Shown piece by piece: positions 34,496 to 42,706 of a stretch of 64,000 nucleotides of DNA (positions are counted from its first letter, which is position 1; each line of letters starts with the position of its first letter). A program made the translations under genes and the position numbers. The notes beneath the pieces were generated by a model that ran no database searches, was not told the DNA's origin, and was given only the letters and a program-made list of their open reading frames with translations. The DNA comes from an uncultured bacterium. Its GTDB lineage: Bacteria > Verrucomicrobiota > Lentisphaeria > Victivallales > UBA1829. Location: NCBI GenBank assembly GCA_902778895.1, contig CACYZF010000008.1:124001-188000 (forward strand), in the 5' to 3' direction.

Positions 34496-35779
34496 TCACG
34501 GCGTTCTGAGGTCGAAGAATCGTACCGGCTTACGCGACTGACGTGAGATTTTCGCGCGTGCCTGTTCAATCGGGATGATCTCGACCGGCACGTGGATGCG
34601 GATTCGTTTGTAGAGCTGTTCGGAGATATACTGCGCGGTGCAGTCCTGATTGCGGACCGAGGCGAACACCCGCACCTCGTCGCTGAGCGCGCTGCCGGAG
34701 ACCTCCATGTAATAATCGGAAACGTCTTCGAGGCTGTCCAGCACGGCAAAAAACGAATTCGGGAAGAGCGTGGTCCCGCGGATTTTCAGCATCTGCGCTT
34801 TGCGTCCGAGGATCGGGCCCAGACGGCGCGTATTGCGTCCGCAGGAGCAGCGTTCCTCCGGGATCAGGAAGGACACGTCGCCCGTACGGAACCGGATCAG
34901 AGGCATGCCGGTTACGCGGAGCGGCGTCACCACGACTTCGCCGACCTTGCCCGGCGGCAGCGGATGCCCGTCGGGATCGACGATCTCCACGACAGCCAGA
35001 TCGGCCGGGGGATGTCCGCCCGCGCACGCCGAACACTCGGTAAAACTGGTCACGATCTCGGAGGACGCGTAGGTGGAATGCGCCGCACCTGGGAAATGCC
35101 GGTCGAGCTTCTGCCCCAGCGGGGTAAGCCGCAGGTCGCGGGTGCGAAGCGGTTCGCCGATGCACACGAGCGTATGCACGGACGAGGTATCGTAGCCTGT
35201 TTCCGCGAGGTACTCGCCGAGTTTCGCCAGGAACGACGGGACGCCGACGATCGCGCCGGGCCGGGTGAGACGCATGATCTCGGCGTGGCTTTCCAGCGTG
35301 TTCAATCCGTTTCGGATGGCCGTGGCTCCCATCTGGATCACGCCAGAGTAATAGGCCAGTCCGGCGATGAAACACCGGTCTATCGTACAGGTCAGCAGCA
35401 CGCGGTCGCCGGGCCTGATCCCCGCCGCGATGAATCCTTTGGCATCGTTGTACCCGAGGCGGCGCAGATCGTTTGCGCTATAGAAGATCCGGCACGGATG
35501 CCCCGTGGTCCCGCTGGTAAAGCTGATGTCGGCGATCTCTTCCGGCGGCAGCGCCACAAAGGAATCGTTGAACTCCGCCAGGTCGGCTTTCCCGGTCAGG
35601 GGAAGTTCGGCGAGGGTTTCGATCGTAACGGGGCGGTCCGGACGGTCGCGCAGGACACGGCGGTAAAACGGCGATCTGGCGCGGCAGTACGCCACATGTT
35701 CGTTGAGCAGACGCGTCTGTTCCGCGCGGATCACTTCGGGGTCGGCGAAATCCAGCCGTCCGTGTACATCAAAATCCAT
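34496..35779 (-). CDS. PaaK/CapK-like adenylate-forming enzyme
   Basis: 427 residues from the ATG at 35779. Adenylation motif SFTSGTTGHPCRIFYS at about residue 85, the YASSE motif and the later RFRTGD motif are present. Next comes a short cysteine segment CSCGRNTRRLGPILGR, typical of phenylacetate-CoA ligase relatives. A CxxC pair (CSACAGGHPP) adds to a likely zinc site. Such enzymes activate aromatic acids, or occur as CapK in capsule loci where they are thought to activate an unknown acid. Its position beside nucleotide-sugar genes favours the latter, but this is inference. Confidence 0.8.
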   Translation of the reverse strand: MDFDVHGRLDFADPEVIRAEQTRLLNEHVAYCRARSPFYRRVLRDRPDRPVTIETLAELPLTGKADLAEFNDSFVALPPEEIADISFTSGTTGHPCRIFYSANDLRRLGYNDAKGFIAAGIRPGDRVLLTCTIDRCFIAGLAYYSGVIQMGATAIRNGLNTLESHAEIMRLTRPGAIVGVPSFLAKLGEYLAETGYDTSSVHTLVCIGEPLRTRDLRLTPLGQKLDRHFPGAAHSTYASSEIVTSFTECSACAGGHPPADLAVVEIVDPDGHPLPPGKVGEVVVTPLRVTGMPLIRFRTGDVSFLIPEERCSCGRNTRRLGPILGRKAQMLKIRGTTLFPNSFFAVLDSLEDVSDYYMEVSGSALSDEVRVFASVRNQDCTAQYISEQLYKRIRIHVPVEIIPIEQARAKISRQSRKPVRFFDLRTP

Positions 35780-35973
35780 ATTCCCGCACCGGTTCAGCAG
35801 GCACAAACACATACACGGGACGGACGCCTGCGGGTCCGTCCGCGCTCAAAACAGCAACCGAAGGAACCACGAATCATTCCTTCGCATGCAACCATCAATA
35901 AATATACATCGATTCGGACGTTTTACAAACGCCGGAACCGCTTTTTTTCAGCTCAAAAGACAAAGATTTGTTT

Positions 35974-36453
35974 TCACGATCGCTTCAGCACGGCGAGTCC
36001 GGCCTCGACAATCGACTTCGCCTCTCCGGGGAAAAGGATACACAGGATGGACGCCACGTTCACGATCACACAGAGCCAGAACACGATCATGTACGAAAGC
36101 TTTTTCCACTTATGGTGAAAAAAGCCCTGGGCAAAGAGCGCTCCGGGCCATCCGCAGAACAGCTCCCAGAAATGAAGCGTGAGCTCGGGGATCCTCCATT
36201 CCTGCCGTTCCGCCAAACGCTTATCCTCCCCGTAAAAAAGGATTTCCAGAAGACTGTTGAGAAGAAATGCCAGAGCAAGCCCGGGAAGCGGATGTTTCAG
36301 ATAAATCGAAAGGCCCAGTCCGGGGATCACGGCCAGCGGCCAGAATCCCGCCAGACGGGCGATGAACGTCAGCTTCTTTTTTCCCGCGCCGCCGGGATTC
36401 CGGCCGGACGAAGCGTTTTTTACGGGAATTGTGCGTCCTTTCCTGTCCGTCAT
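35974..36453 (-). CDS. DUF1294-type small membrane protein
   Basis: 159 residues from the ATG at 36453, whose ATGA overlaps the stop of the upstream DUF1232 gene. Hydrophobic helices at about 35-75 and 125-150. The DUF1294 signature is clear: WRIPELTLHFWELFCGWPGALFAQ followed by HHKWKKLSY. Function of the family is unknown. Confidence 0.75.
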   Translation of the reverse strand: MTDRKGRTIPVKNASSGRNPGGAGKKKLTFIARLAGFWPLAVIPGLGLSIYLKHPLPGLALAFLLNSLLEILFYGEDKRLAERQEWRIPELTLHFWELFCGWPGALFAQGFFHHKWKKLSYMIVFWLCVIVNVASILCILFPGEAKSIVEAGLAVLKRS

Positions 36454-36854
36454 GATTCCTTCGGCTGGTTCTTTTTCCATTCCTTGTACGTATCCAGTTC
36501 GGACTGGAAAGACGAGATCACCAGGGCGAAAACCGCCGCATCGTCCGTGAATCCGAGCAGAGGAAGGAAATCCGGGATGATGTCAAGAGGGGAAACAAGA
36601 TAGGTCACAGCGAATCCGACGGACGCGGCAAGTTTCCACGGGATGTTTTTATAGTTGCCCGACCAGTAATCCTGAAGGAGGGCCCAGGTCAGACGGAATG
36701 AGTCAAGCTGTTCGCCGAGATGCGTCGATTTCCGTTCCACGGTCTCGCGGTCCGCTTTCAGTTTTTCCATATCGTCTTCCGAAAAAACGTTCGAGCCGTG
36801 CTCGAACGTGGCATGGACTCTTTCCCGGTCTTCCGGGTTCAGTTCGTTCTTCAT
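36450..36854 (-). CDS. DUF1232 (YkvA-like) protein
   Basis: 134 residues. A charged N-terminal half (residues 1-60) precedes a hydrophobic segment. The DUF1232 core is LVSPLDIIPDFLPLLGFTDDAAVFALVI. Proteins of this type are small membrane-associated proteins of unknown role. An AGGAG-like site lies before the ATG, and translational coupling to the DUF1294 gene indicates a two-gene operon. Confidence 0.82.
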   Translation of the reverse strand: MKNELNPEDRERVHATFEHGSNVFSEDDMEKLKADRETVERKSTHLGEQLDSFRLTWALLQDYWSGNYKNIPWKLAASVGFAVTYLVSPLDIIPDFLPLLGFTDDAAVFALVISSFQSELDTYKEWKKNQPKES

Positions 36855-37041
36855 ATTTGCTTTCTCCTGTTTGTTGCATTACAGTTTCAGGATATATCGT
36901 CACCCTAGAAAGAAAGAATTCCAAAGGTTTCAAATAATGTAATCTCTTTCAGCCGGATTTCAAGCGGAGGAACGCGTTTTCCTTCCTTTCGGATGACAGA
37001 ACAGGATCCGGGAGCGGAGAACCGTCAGAGAATGAAGATAC

Positions 37042-37076
37042 AAAAAAGACCATCTCCGCGGGGAAATGGTCTTTGG
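37042..37076 (-). terminator. Intrinsic terminator of the Gly/Met-rich protein gene
   Basis: Minus strand: AAAGACCAT (37074-37066) pairs with ATGGTCTTT (37053-37045), then a short T run. The rest of 36855-37100 holds nothing I can name. Confidence 0.75.
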
Positions 37077-37100
37077 AAAGATCGGATGCTATATGGAGAA

Positions 37101-37550
37101 TCAGAAGACGCCGCCGTTCATGCCGGGGCCGAAACCCATACCGGGACCGAAACCGCCCGGTCCGAAGCCGCCGGGGCCCATGGCCATGCCGTTGTCAAAG
37201 CCCATACCGGGTCCGAAACCGTTGCCGAAATCCATCGGTTCCATCGGAGCCGGGAAGCCCATGCCGGGATCGACAGGCATGCTGCCGTACTGCACGGAGG
37301 CCGTTGCGACCTTCTCAGCCTTCTTCGCCTTGCGCTCTTCCGCACGCTGGGCGCGGCGTTCCGCGGCGCTGAGGCGGTTCGCTTTCGTCTCGCTGATGGT
37401 CGTCTCTTTGGGCGTCGTGTCCACGGTCGGCGGGAACATCTTCGTCAGGGCGAAGAGCAGAATCGGGAGCGCGGCGACGATCAGGACCAGGACGGTCGTA
37501 GTGTTCAGTTTGGAACCGGTATTATTCGTATTGTAGGATGCATTTTTCAT
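37101..37550 (-). CDS. Small membrane protein with Gly/Met/Pro-rich tail
   Basis: 149 residues. An N-terminal Asn/Thr-rich segment precedes one membrane helix (about 18-38). A highly charged Arg/Lys/Glu/Ala helix follows (about 58-82, AAERRAQRAEERKAKKAEK). The last 55 residues are low-complexity Gly/Phe/Met/Pro (GPGMGF, GPGGFG repeated). I know no family. The repeat tail could be flexible or phase-separating; this is speculation. Good SD (AGGAG) 9 nt upstream. Confidence 0.65.
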   Translation of the reverse strand: MKNASYNTNNTGSKLNTTTVLVLIVAALPILLFALTKMFPPTVDTTPKETTISETKANRLSAAERRAQRAEERKAKKAEKVATASVQYGSMPVDPGMGFPAPMEPMDFGNGFGPGMGFDNGMAMGPGGFGPGGFGPGMGFGPGMNGGVF

Positions 37551-37737
37551 GGCAGGTCTCCTGGTGTTTCAGAGGTTTGTTTTTTGTATCGTTTCTAAAT
37601 CAATTAACGCTCCCCGGTTGTTTTTATTGTGCGAAAACGCAAAAAAGTCAAAAGAGTTTTTTCTCCTCGCGTACGCGAATAGATATATTGTACAACCATG
37701 AAATGAGATATCTTTTCCCTCACCATGCCTTTTACAT

Positions 37738-37968
37738 GTTCGAGCGGAGCCGAACACTACCCAAGTGGAGGGCTTGCCCTCCGTGCTCAAGCGAAGCTGA
37801 GAGCACACCGCAAGCGGTGCTGATACTGTGCCCGGCTCCGCTCGGGCACGGTTCCGCCTCTCCTCCCCTGTGCCGTCGCGTAGCACGGCACTACTGCAGT
37901 GGAGGGCTTGCCCTCCGTGCTCTCGCGTAGCAGAGCACTACCCAAGTGGAGGCTCCACCTCCTTTTTT
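37738..37968. repeat. Cluster of nine short palindromes with a repeated spacer unit
   Basis: Imperfect palindromes follow one another: GTTCG/CGAAC (37738-37755); GGAGGGC/GCCCTCC (37767-37782 and again 37901-37916); GTGCTC/GAGCAC (37783-37806); ACCGC/GCGGT (37807-37818); GTGCCCG/CGGGCAC (37828-37849); GTGCCGT/ACGGCAC (37870-37891); GTGCTCT/AGAGCAC (37917-37938); GTGGA/TCCAC (37946-37958). The last ends in six T. The unit CACTAC(CCA or TGC)AGTGGAGG occurs three times (about 37756, 37890, 37936). CGCGTAGC forms two of the loops. It lies in the 491-bp gap 37551-38041, with the tRNA-Ser promoter at its right edge; no gene is visible there. Confidence 0.8.
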
Positions 37969-37989
37969 GAGTTTTTTTGAGAATCCGCC

Positions 37990-38017
37990 TTGATTTTACC
38001 CGAAAACGGAGTATAGT
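37990..38017 (+). promoter_or_regulatory. Promoter of tRNA-Ser (TTGATT-16-TATAGT)
   Basis: -35 TTGATT (37990-37995), 16-bp spacer, -10 TATAGT (38012-38017). Start expected about 15-20 nt before the tRNA. Confidence 0.7.
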
Positions 38018-38041
38018 ATAAAATACATTCTGAACTGTAGC

Positions 38042-38133
38042 GGAGAGATGCCTGAGTGGCCGAAAGGAACGGTTTGCTAAACCGTCGTAGGGGTCAAACT
38101 CTACCGGGGGTTCGAATCCCCCTCTCTCCGCCA
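38042..38133 (+). tRNA. tRNA-Ser (anticodon GCT)
   Basis: A 92-nt gene including an encoded CCA. Acceptor stem GGAGAGA (38042-38048) with TCTCTCC (38123-38129), discriminator G at 38130. Anticodon arm ACGGT-TTGCTAA-ACCGT gives GCU, reading AGC/AGU. A long class II variable arm (GTAG/CTAC) identifies serine. The T arm GGGGG-TTCGAAT-CCCCC is perfect. Confidence 0.97.
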
Positions 38134-38309
38134 TTTTTACGCTCAAATTCCGGGATCCTTCCCCATTTCCTCCCCATTCCGTTTTATCCCCTCCCCATAC
38201 ACAAAAATCCCCGGCCCGCCGTGAAAGCGAAGCCGGGGAAAACTTTTTAAGGGAAGCGCCGCAGGGGAAATCCGATCGCCCGGCGGCGGATCCATTGTTC
38301 AGAGTATCA

Positions 38310-39869
38310 TCATTTCGGCTCGTACTCGTTTTTGACCTTGTCGGTGCGGAACGGATAGGCCGGGAAACCGTCCTTGTTCATGAGGTTGACATCGCCGCGG
38401 TACATGACGTAGGCGAAACGCACGGTCTTGGGTTCCGCGATCTTGTCGGAGGAGACTTCGACAGTGTCGCCGACGATCTTGGCGTCGCCCCAGACGAACT
38501 TGCCGTCCGCGCCCGCGATGGCGAACGCGCCGGGAGCCTGTCCGTCGGAGGTGGTGAGGCCCTTGCCGACGTTCTTGAAGTGGATGATGCACTTGTTGCC
38601 CTTGATGTCCATGTGGTCGTAGACCGGGCCGACGCCGAGTTCGCCGCCGAAGTACTTCCATTCCACGAGCTTCGCCAGGCGGTAGCCGAGGGACTGCTTG
38701 TCGCGCGGGTGGATGTCGGACTGGTCGCCGATGTCCATCAGCGGGACACTGCTGACGTTTTCATAGATGTAGGACATCTCGTCCTGGATCTCGCGGGTGA
38801 GCGGCCAGCCTTCGACGCGGTCCATCGGGCCTTTGCTCTTCCACTGGTCCTCGGGGAGACGGTTCATCGGGGTCCACTGCTCGAACCCGGCGAGCTGGCA
38901 GATCACCCACGGCTGCTTCGGGTCGTTGAATTTTTTGCGCCAGCCTTCGATGAGCATCTTGTGGAGGTTGTAGTAATCCTTGTTGCCGGTGTTGGATTCG
39001 CCCTGGTAGAAGAGGACGCCGCCGACGGTGTACTTGGTCCAGGGGTGGACCATGGCGCCCCACATCGTGGCAGGGAAACTCTCGTTGGAGAACTGGCCGC
39101 CGCGTGCCTGTCCGGTCGTCGGATTCGCCGCGCCAGCGAGCAGAGCGTCTTCGATCTGCTTGGCTTCGTTGCGGTTGTGCTTCGCGAATTCGCTGTCCGG
39201 GATGAACGGTTCGATCTTGACGCCGCCCCAGGCGGTCATGATGAGGCCGACCGGGATATCGAGGTCCTTCTGGAGCTGACGGGCGAAGAAATAGCCCGCG
39301 GCGGAGAAGTTCGGGACGGTCTGCGGGCTGCATTCCATCCAGATGCCGGTGTTTCTTCCGGCGCCGACGATTTCCTCGAACTCGTCGCCCGGGGCCTTCG
39401 TCTTCGGCACTTCGAACAGGCGGATGCGCGGATAATTCGCCGCCGCAGCTTCCTGCTGGTGGTTCTTGATCTGGATCATGGTGTTGCCGGTGGACACGGG
39501 CAGTTCCATGTTGGACTGGCCGGCGCAGATCCACACTTCGCCGATCAGCACGTTGTCGAACGTGATCGTGTCGGCGCCGTCAGTCACTTTCACCTTGTAC
39601 GGGCCGCCCGCTTCGAGCGGTTCGACCTTGGCTTCCCATTCGCCGCTGGCATCGGCCTTGGCGGTCGCGGCTTTGGCTTTCGAGCCTTCGATCGTGACCG
39701 TCACGGTCTTGCCGGGATCGGCCTTGCCGGAGATCTTGATCGGGGCGCGCCGCTGGAGGCACATGTTGTTCTGGAAGACGTTGTGGCAGGAGAGCTTTTC
39801 CGCGTACGCGCTTGGGAGCGCGAGCAGAGCGGCGACCGCTGCCGTGAGGAGAAGAGTCATCTTTTTCAT
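38310..39869 (-). CDS. Sialate O-acetylesterase (SGNH family), exported
   Basis: 519 residues with a signal peptide (1-23, ending AYA). Removes O-acetyl groups from sialic acids or related sugars outside the cytoplasm. An N-terminal beta domain (30-105) leads to the SGNH core: nucleophile in AGQSNM (about residue 118), the oxyanion Gly in WGGVKIEP, YQGESN, and the catalytic Asp/His in DQSDIHP (about residue 398). A C-terminal beta domain follows. AGGAA lies 8 nt upstream. No sialidase or nan genes are nearby, so acetylated plant glycans are alternative substrates. Confidence 0.9.
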   Translation of the reverse strand: MKKMTLLLTAAVAALLALPSAYAEKLSCHNVFQNNMCLQRRAPIKISGKADPGKTVTVTIEGSKAKAATAKADASGEWEAKVEPLEAGGPYKVKVTDGADTITFDNVLIGEVWICAGQSNMELPVSTGNTMIQIKNHQQEAAAANYPRIRLFEVPKTKAPGDEFEEIVGAGRNTGIWMECSPQTVPNFSAAGYFFARQLQKDLDIPVGLIMTAWGGVKIEPFIPDSEFAKHNRNEAKQIEDALLAGAANPTTGQARGGQFSNESFPATMWGAMVHPWTKYTVGGVLFYQGESNTGNKDYYNLHKMLIEGWRKKFNDPKQPWVICQLAGFEQWTPMNRLPEDQWKSKGPMDRVEGWPLTREIQDEMSYIYENVSSVPLMDIGDQSDIHPRDKQSLGYRLAKLVEWKYFGGELGVGPVYDHMDIKGNKCIIHFKNVGKGLTTSDGQAPGAFAIAGADGKFVWGDAKIVGDTVEVSSDKIAEPKTVRFAYVMYRGDVNLMNKDGFPAYPFRTDKVKNEYEPK

Positions 39870-39883
39870 AAGAGTTCTTCCTG

Positions 39884-39930
39884 TTTGATTGGTTTGATTG
39901 GTTATGTTGGGTTGGTTGAATTGGTTGGTT
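39884..39930 (-). repeat. TTGGTT-rich simple tract in a leader
   Basis: Seven TTG(A)TTGG-like units in 47 bp lie directly upstream of the esterase SD. On the mRNA they read as AACCAA-type sequence, likely unstructured. Confidence 0.6.
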
Positions 39931-39931
39931 T

Positions 39932-39971
39932 CGGGAACGTTTTCCGGACATTTTGAGGTGAATTCACCTCA
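39932..39971 (-). promoter_or_regulatory. Two inverted repeats just downstream of the esterase promoter
   Basis: TGAGGTGAATTCACCTCA (39954-39971) is a perfect 18-bp palindrome starting about 15 bp after the expected start site. CGGGAA-N4-TTCCGG (39932-39947, one mismatch) is a second, LacI-like element. Both are good operator candidates. The gap 39870-40178 otherwise holds the TTGGTT tract and two divergent promoters. Confidence 0.6.
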
Positions 39972-39992
39972 CGACGCCGTTATGTTTCACTC

Positions 39993-40021
39993 AATATATA
40001 TCGACACGCGTGAAAATACAA
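39993..40021 (-). promoter_or_regulatory. Promoter of the sialate O-acetylesterase gene
   Basis: Minus strand: -35 TTGTAT (40021-40016), 17-bp spacer, -10 TATATT (39998-39993). Confidence 0.6.
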
Positions 40022-40095
40022 GACGGTTCTTTCACTTTTAACGTTTTTTCGGCTATTTTTCCTCGTCCCGTTTCTCGTTTTTTCCGGTCCGGCGG

Positions 40096-40123
40096 TTGCA
40101 TTTGCCTTGAGTTATGATATATT
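40096..40123 (+). promoter_or_regulatory. Promoter of the Sel1-repeat gene
   Basis: -35 TTGCAT (40096-40101), 16-bp spacer, -10 TATATT (40118-40123). Confidence 0.6.
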
Positions 40124-40178
40124 AGGTCTTTGAGAAACGACCTTATATCCCCGCGACATAGAGAAAGGATCTGAAACC

Positions 40179-41393
40179 ATGTCGAAAGCGCATAGAAAAC
40201 TCCGCTGGATCATTCTCGTGGTCGGCGCGGTCTTCGTCGCTGTCGCGGGGGTCATCGCATACAGAGTGTTCGGGGAGCCCGGCCATGCGGAGTTCAAGGC
40301 GGGCAAGGCCGCTTACAGGGCGGGAGATTACAAATCAGCGGTCGAACACTACAAACTGGCGGCGGATCAGGGCAATCTGAAGGCGCGGACGCTGGTCGGC
40401 ATCTTCTACCGGAAGGGCATGGGCGTCGAACAGGACTATGCCGAGGCGCTTAAATGGCTTCGTCCCGCCGCCGAACAGGGCTTCGGCGCGGCACAGTCGG
40501 AGCTCGGGCTCTGCTATGAATGCGGTTTCGGCGTCGAACAGGATTATGCCGAGGCCGTGGAATGGTATAAGAAAGCCGCCGAACAGGGCGATGCGCAAGG
40601 CCAGCTCCTGCTCGGAGCCGCATACGGACTGGGACGCGGGATCGAACAGGACGACGAGGCGGCATTTTTCTGGATTTACAAGGCGGCGGTGCAGGGCGAC
40701 GACCTCGCGCAGTACAATCTTGGCTTCCTCTACCGGAAGGGCAAGGGCGTGATCAGGAGCGACAAAAAGTCCATGAAATGGTTCAGGAGAGCCGCGAAGC
40801 AGGGCAACGCGGACGCGCAGTACGAATGCGCCAATGGCATGCAAATCGGCCCGGCTGATGAATGTGACGAAAAGGAAGTGTTCATGTGGTACTCCAAGGC
40901 GGCGGAACAGGGACACCTCGAAGCGATGCGCAAGCTTTATTCCTGCTATCTTGGCGGGATCGGCGTGAAGCAGGATATGGATCGGGCGCTCTATTGGCTC
41001 CACCAGGCGGCGGAACGGGGGCATTCCAAGGCACAGATCACGCTGGGCTACCAATGTCGTCGCGGCATCGGAGTCCCGAAGGACGAGGACGAGGCGTTTT
41101 ACTGGTTCCGCAAAGCGGCGGATCTGGGCGACAGTGAAGGACAGTACGGGGTCGGCGCGTGCTATGAAGACGGCGTCGGCGTCGAGCCGGATATTGCAGA
41201 AGCGGTGAAATGGTACCGTCTGGCCGCGGATCAGGGCAACGATCACGGTCAATATGCGCTCGGAAAGTGTTATCACGAGGGGAAAGGCGTCGAAAAGGAC
41301 ATGGCGGAAGCCGTGAAATGGTACCGTCTGGCGGCGGGACAGAAAAACTATGACGCGAAAGAAGCCCTGGAAGAGCTCGGAATGGGCGAATGA
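40179..41393 (+). CDS. Membrane-anchored Sel1-repeat protein
   Basis: 404 residues. A basic start and one membrane helix (about 10-28) anchor a solenoid of about ten Sel1-like repeats. The repeat core is A-x-x-W(Y/L)-x-x-AA-x-QG-x-x-x-A-x-x-LG, as in DYAEAVEWYKKAAEQGD and AEAVKWYRLAADQGN, each about 36 residues. Sel1 proteins serve as scaffolds for protein-protein contacts, often in envelope or host-interaction roles; the partner here is unknown. It has its own promoter, and a hairpin with T run (41421-41448) follows. Confidence 0.9.
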   Translation: MSKAHRKLRWIILVVGAVFVAVAGVIAYRVFGEPGHAEFKAGKAAYRAGDYKSAVEHYKLAADQGNLKARTLVGIFYRKGMGVEQDYAEALKWLRPAAEQGFGAAQSELGLCYECGFGVEQDYAEAVEWYKKAAEQGDAQGQLLLGAAYGLGRGIEQDDEAAFFWIYKAAVQGDDLAQYNLGFLYRKGKGVIRSDKKSMKWFRRAAKQGNADAQYECANGMQIGPADECDEKEVFMWYSKAAEQGHLEAMRKLYSCYLGGIGVKQDMDRALYWLHQAAERGHSKAQITLGYQCRRGIGVPKDEDEAFYWFRKAADLGDSEGQYGVGACYEDGVGVEPDIAEAVKWYRLAADQGNDHGQYALGKCYHEGKGVEKDMAEAVKWYRLAAGQKNYDAKEALEELGMGE

Positions 41394-41420
41394 CGCCGCC
41401 TGCGGCGATTCCGTGCGGTT

Positions 41421-41448
41421 CCGTTATTTTCGAAAAAAACGGATTTTT
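41421..41448 (+). terminator. Weak terminator after the Sel1 gene
   Basis: CCGTT (41421-41425) pairs with AACGG (41438-41442), then ATTTTT. A GC-rich CGCCGC/GCGGCG hairpin (41394-41407) lies at the stop codon. Confidence 0.45.
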
Positions 41449-41472
41449 CCTCGAAAAACCTTGTTTTTTCGC

Positions 41473-41501
41473 TTGATTTTACGCACAATCCGGGGTAAAA
41501 T
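41473..41501 (+). promoter_or_regulatory. Promoter of the polyprenyl synthase gene (TTGATT-17-TAAAAT)
   Basis: -35 TTGATT (41473-41478), 17-bp spacer, -10 TAAAAT (41496-41501). Confidence 0.7.
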
Positions 41502-41596
41502 ATAGGAACATTAAAAACGCGGACGCGTCAAATGTGCTCTCACGCGCCCGTTTCACCTCATTTTACAGCCGGCGCGCCGCCGGCCCCGGAGACAGC

Positions 41597-42673
41597 ATGA
41601 CAGCATTCAAAGACGAACTGCGCCGCGTGGGCGAACAAATCGGGGAATTCATCCAAAACGACCCGTTCCCGGAGACCGTCCGGCCCCCCGCGCTCGGCGA
41701 CGCGGTGCGCGATTACCCCGGACGCGGCGGCAAACGCATCCGTCCGGCGCTCGTGCTGTGGGCGTGCGAACTCTTCGGCGGCGACCGCGAACAGGCGGTT
41801 CCCGCTGCGGCGGCGGTCGAAATCTACCACAACTGGACACTCGTGCATGACGACATCATCGACCGCGACGAACTCCGCCGCGGCAAGCCGTCCACGCACG
41901 TCACGATCCGCGACTACGCAGCGTCCAAGCTCAAAGCCGCGCCCGAACAGGCAGCGTTCTTCGGCGAATCGCTCGCGATTCTCGCGGGGGACGTCCAGCA
42001 GGGATGGGCGGTGGAACGCCTCGCATCCGTCGCCGACCGCGGCGTCGATCCTGCGCTTGCGCTGACGCTGGTCCGCGCCATGCAGACGAAGCTGAACCGG
42101 GAACTGATCTCCGGCGAGGCGCGGGACGTGGAGTTCGAACTGCTCGACCCGTCGGCGGTCTCCATCCCGGACGTGATGAGCATGATCAACGGCAAGACCG
42201 GCGCGATCATGGAGTTCGCGCTCCACTGCGGCGCTGCGATCGCGAAGGGCGCGTACGAACCGAAATCGCCCGATTTCGTGGCGCTCTCCCGTTACGCCGT
42301 GAACCTCGCCGCCGCGTTCCAGCTCCAGGACGACATGCTCGGCGTCTTCGGCGACGAAAAGGTCCTCGGCAAGCCGATCTGCTCCGATTTCCAGGAGGCC
42401 AAACCCACGATGCTTTACCTCGAGGCGATCCATCGGCTCCCCGCCGAACGCCGTCCCGAGCTCGACAAATTCCTCCGCCTGCCGCACTACACGGAATCCG
42501 ACATCGCCGCCATCCGCGCCCTCCTCACCGACTGCGGAGCCGCCGGAGCCGTCCGGGACAGCATCGCCGCGCTCTCCGACTGCGCGAAAAAATCGCTGCA
42601 GCCGCTCCCGGACAACCGGTGGCGCGGCATGCTCGCCACCCTCGTCGAACAATTGTTAATCCGTTCCGTATAA
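41597..42673 (+). CDS. Polyprenyl diphosphate synthase (trans-type)
   Basis: 358 residues from the ATG at 41597, with GGAG 5 nt upstream; the frame is open 63 bp further upstream without an SD. Extends allylic diphosphates with IPP. Seen: GGKRIRP near residue 50, the first Asp-rich motif DDIID (about residue 86), and a second motif QDDMLGVFGD whose aspartates are spaced DDxxG rather than DDxxD. Lys and Gln residues around DFQEAKPT match the C-terminal substrate loop. Product length (farnesyl, geranylgeranyl or longer, for quinones) is not determinable by eye. Confidence 0.9.
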   Translation: MTAFKDELRRVGEQIGEFIQNDPFPETVRPPALGDAVRDYPGRGGKRIRPALVLWACELFGGDREQAVPAAAAVEIYHNWTLVHDDIIDRDELRRGKPSTHVTIRDYAASKLKAAPEQAAFFGESLAILAGDVQQGWAVERLASVADRGVDPALALTLVRAMQTKLNRELISGEARDVEFELLDPSAVSIPDVMSMINGKTGAIMEFALHCGAAIAKGAYEPKSPDFVALSRYAVNLAAAFQLQDDMLGVFGDEKVLGKPICSDFQEAKPTMLYLEAIHRLPAERRPELDKFLRLPHYTESDIAAIRALLTDCGAAGAVRDSIAALSDCAKKSLQPLPDNRWRGMLATLVEQLLIRSV

Positions 42674-42706
42674 CACCCCCAAAACACGTAAAGGAGTCAA
42701 ACCAGT

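Noticed and set aside
37738-37968. CRISPR array
   Set aside because: Repeats are unequal in length and spacing and are palindromic units; no spacers of constant size, no cas genes.
39884-39930. TTGGTT tract as a transposon end
   Set aside because: No inverted partner, target duplication or transposase; it looks like a simple-sequence leader.
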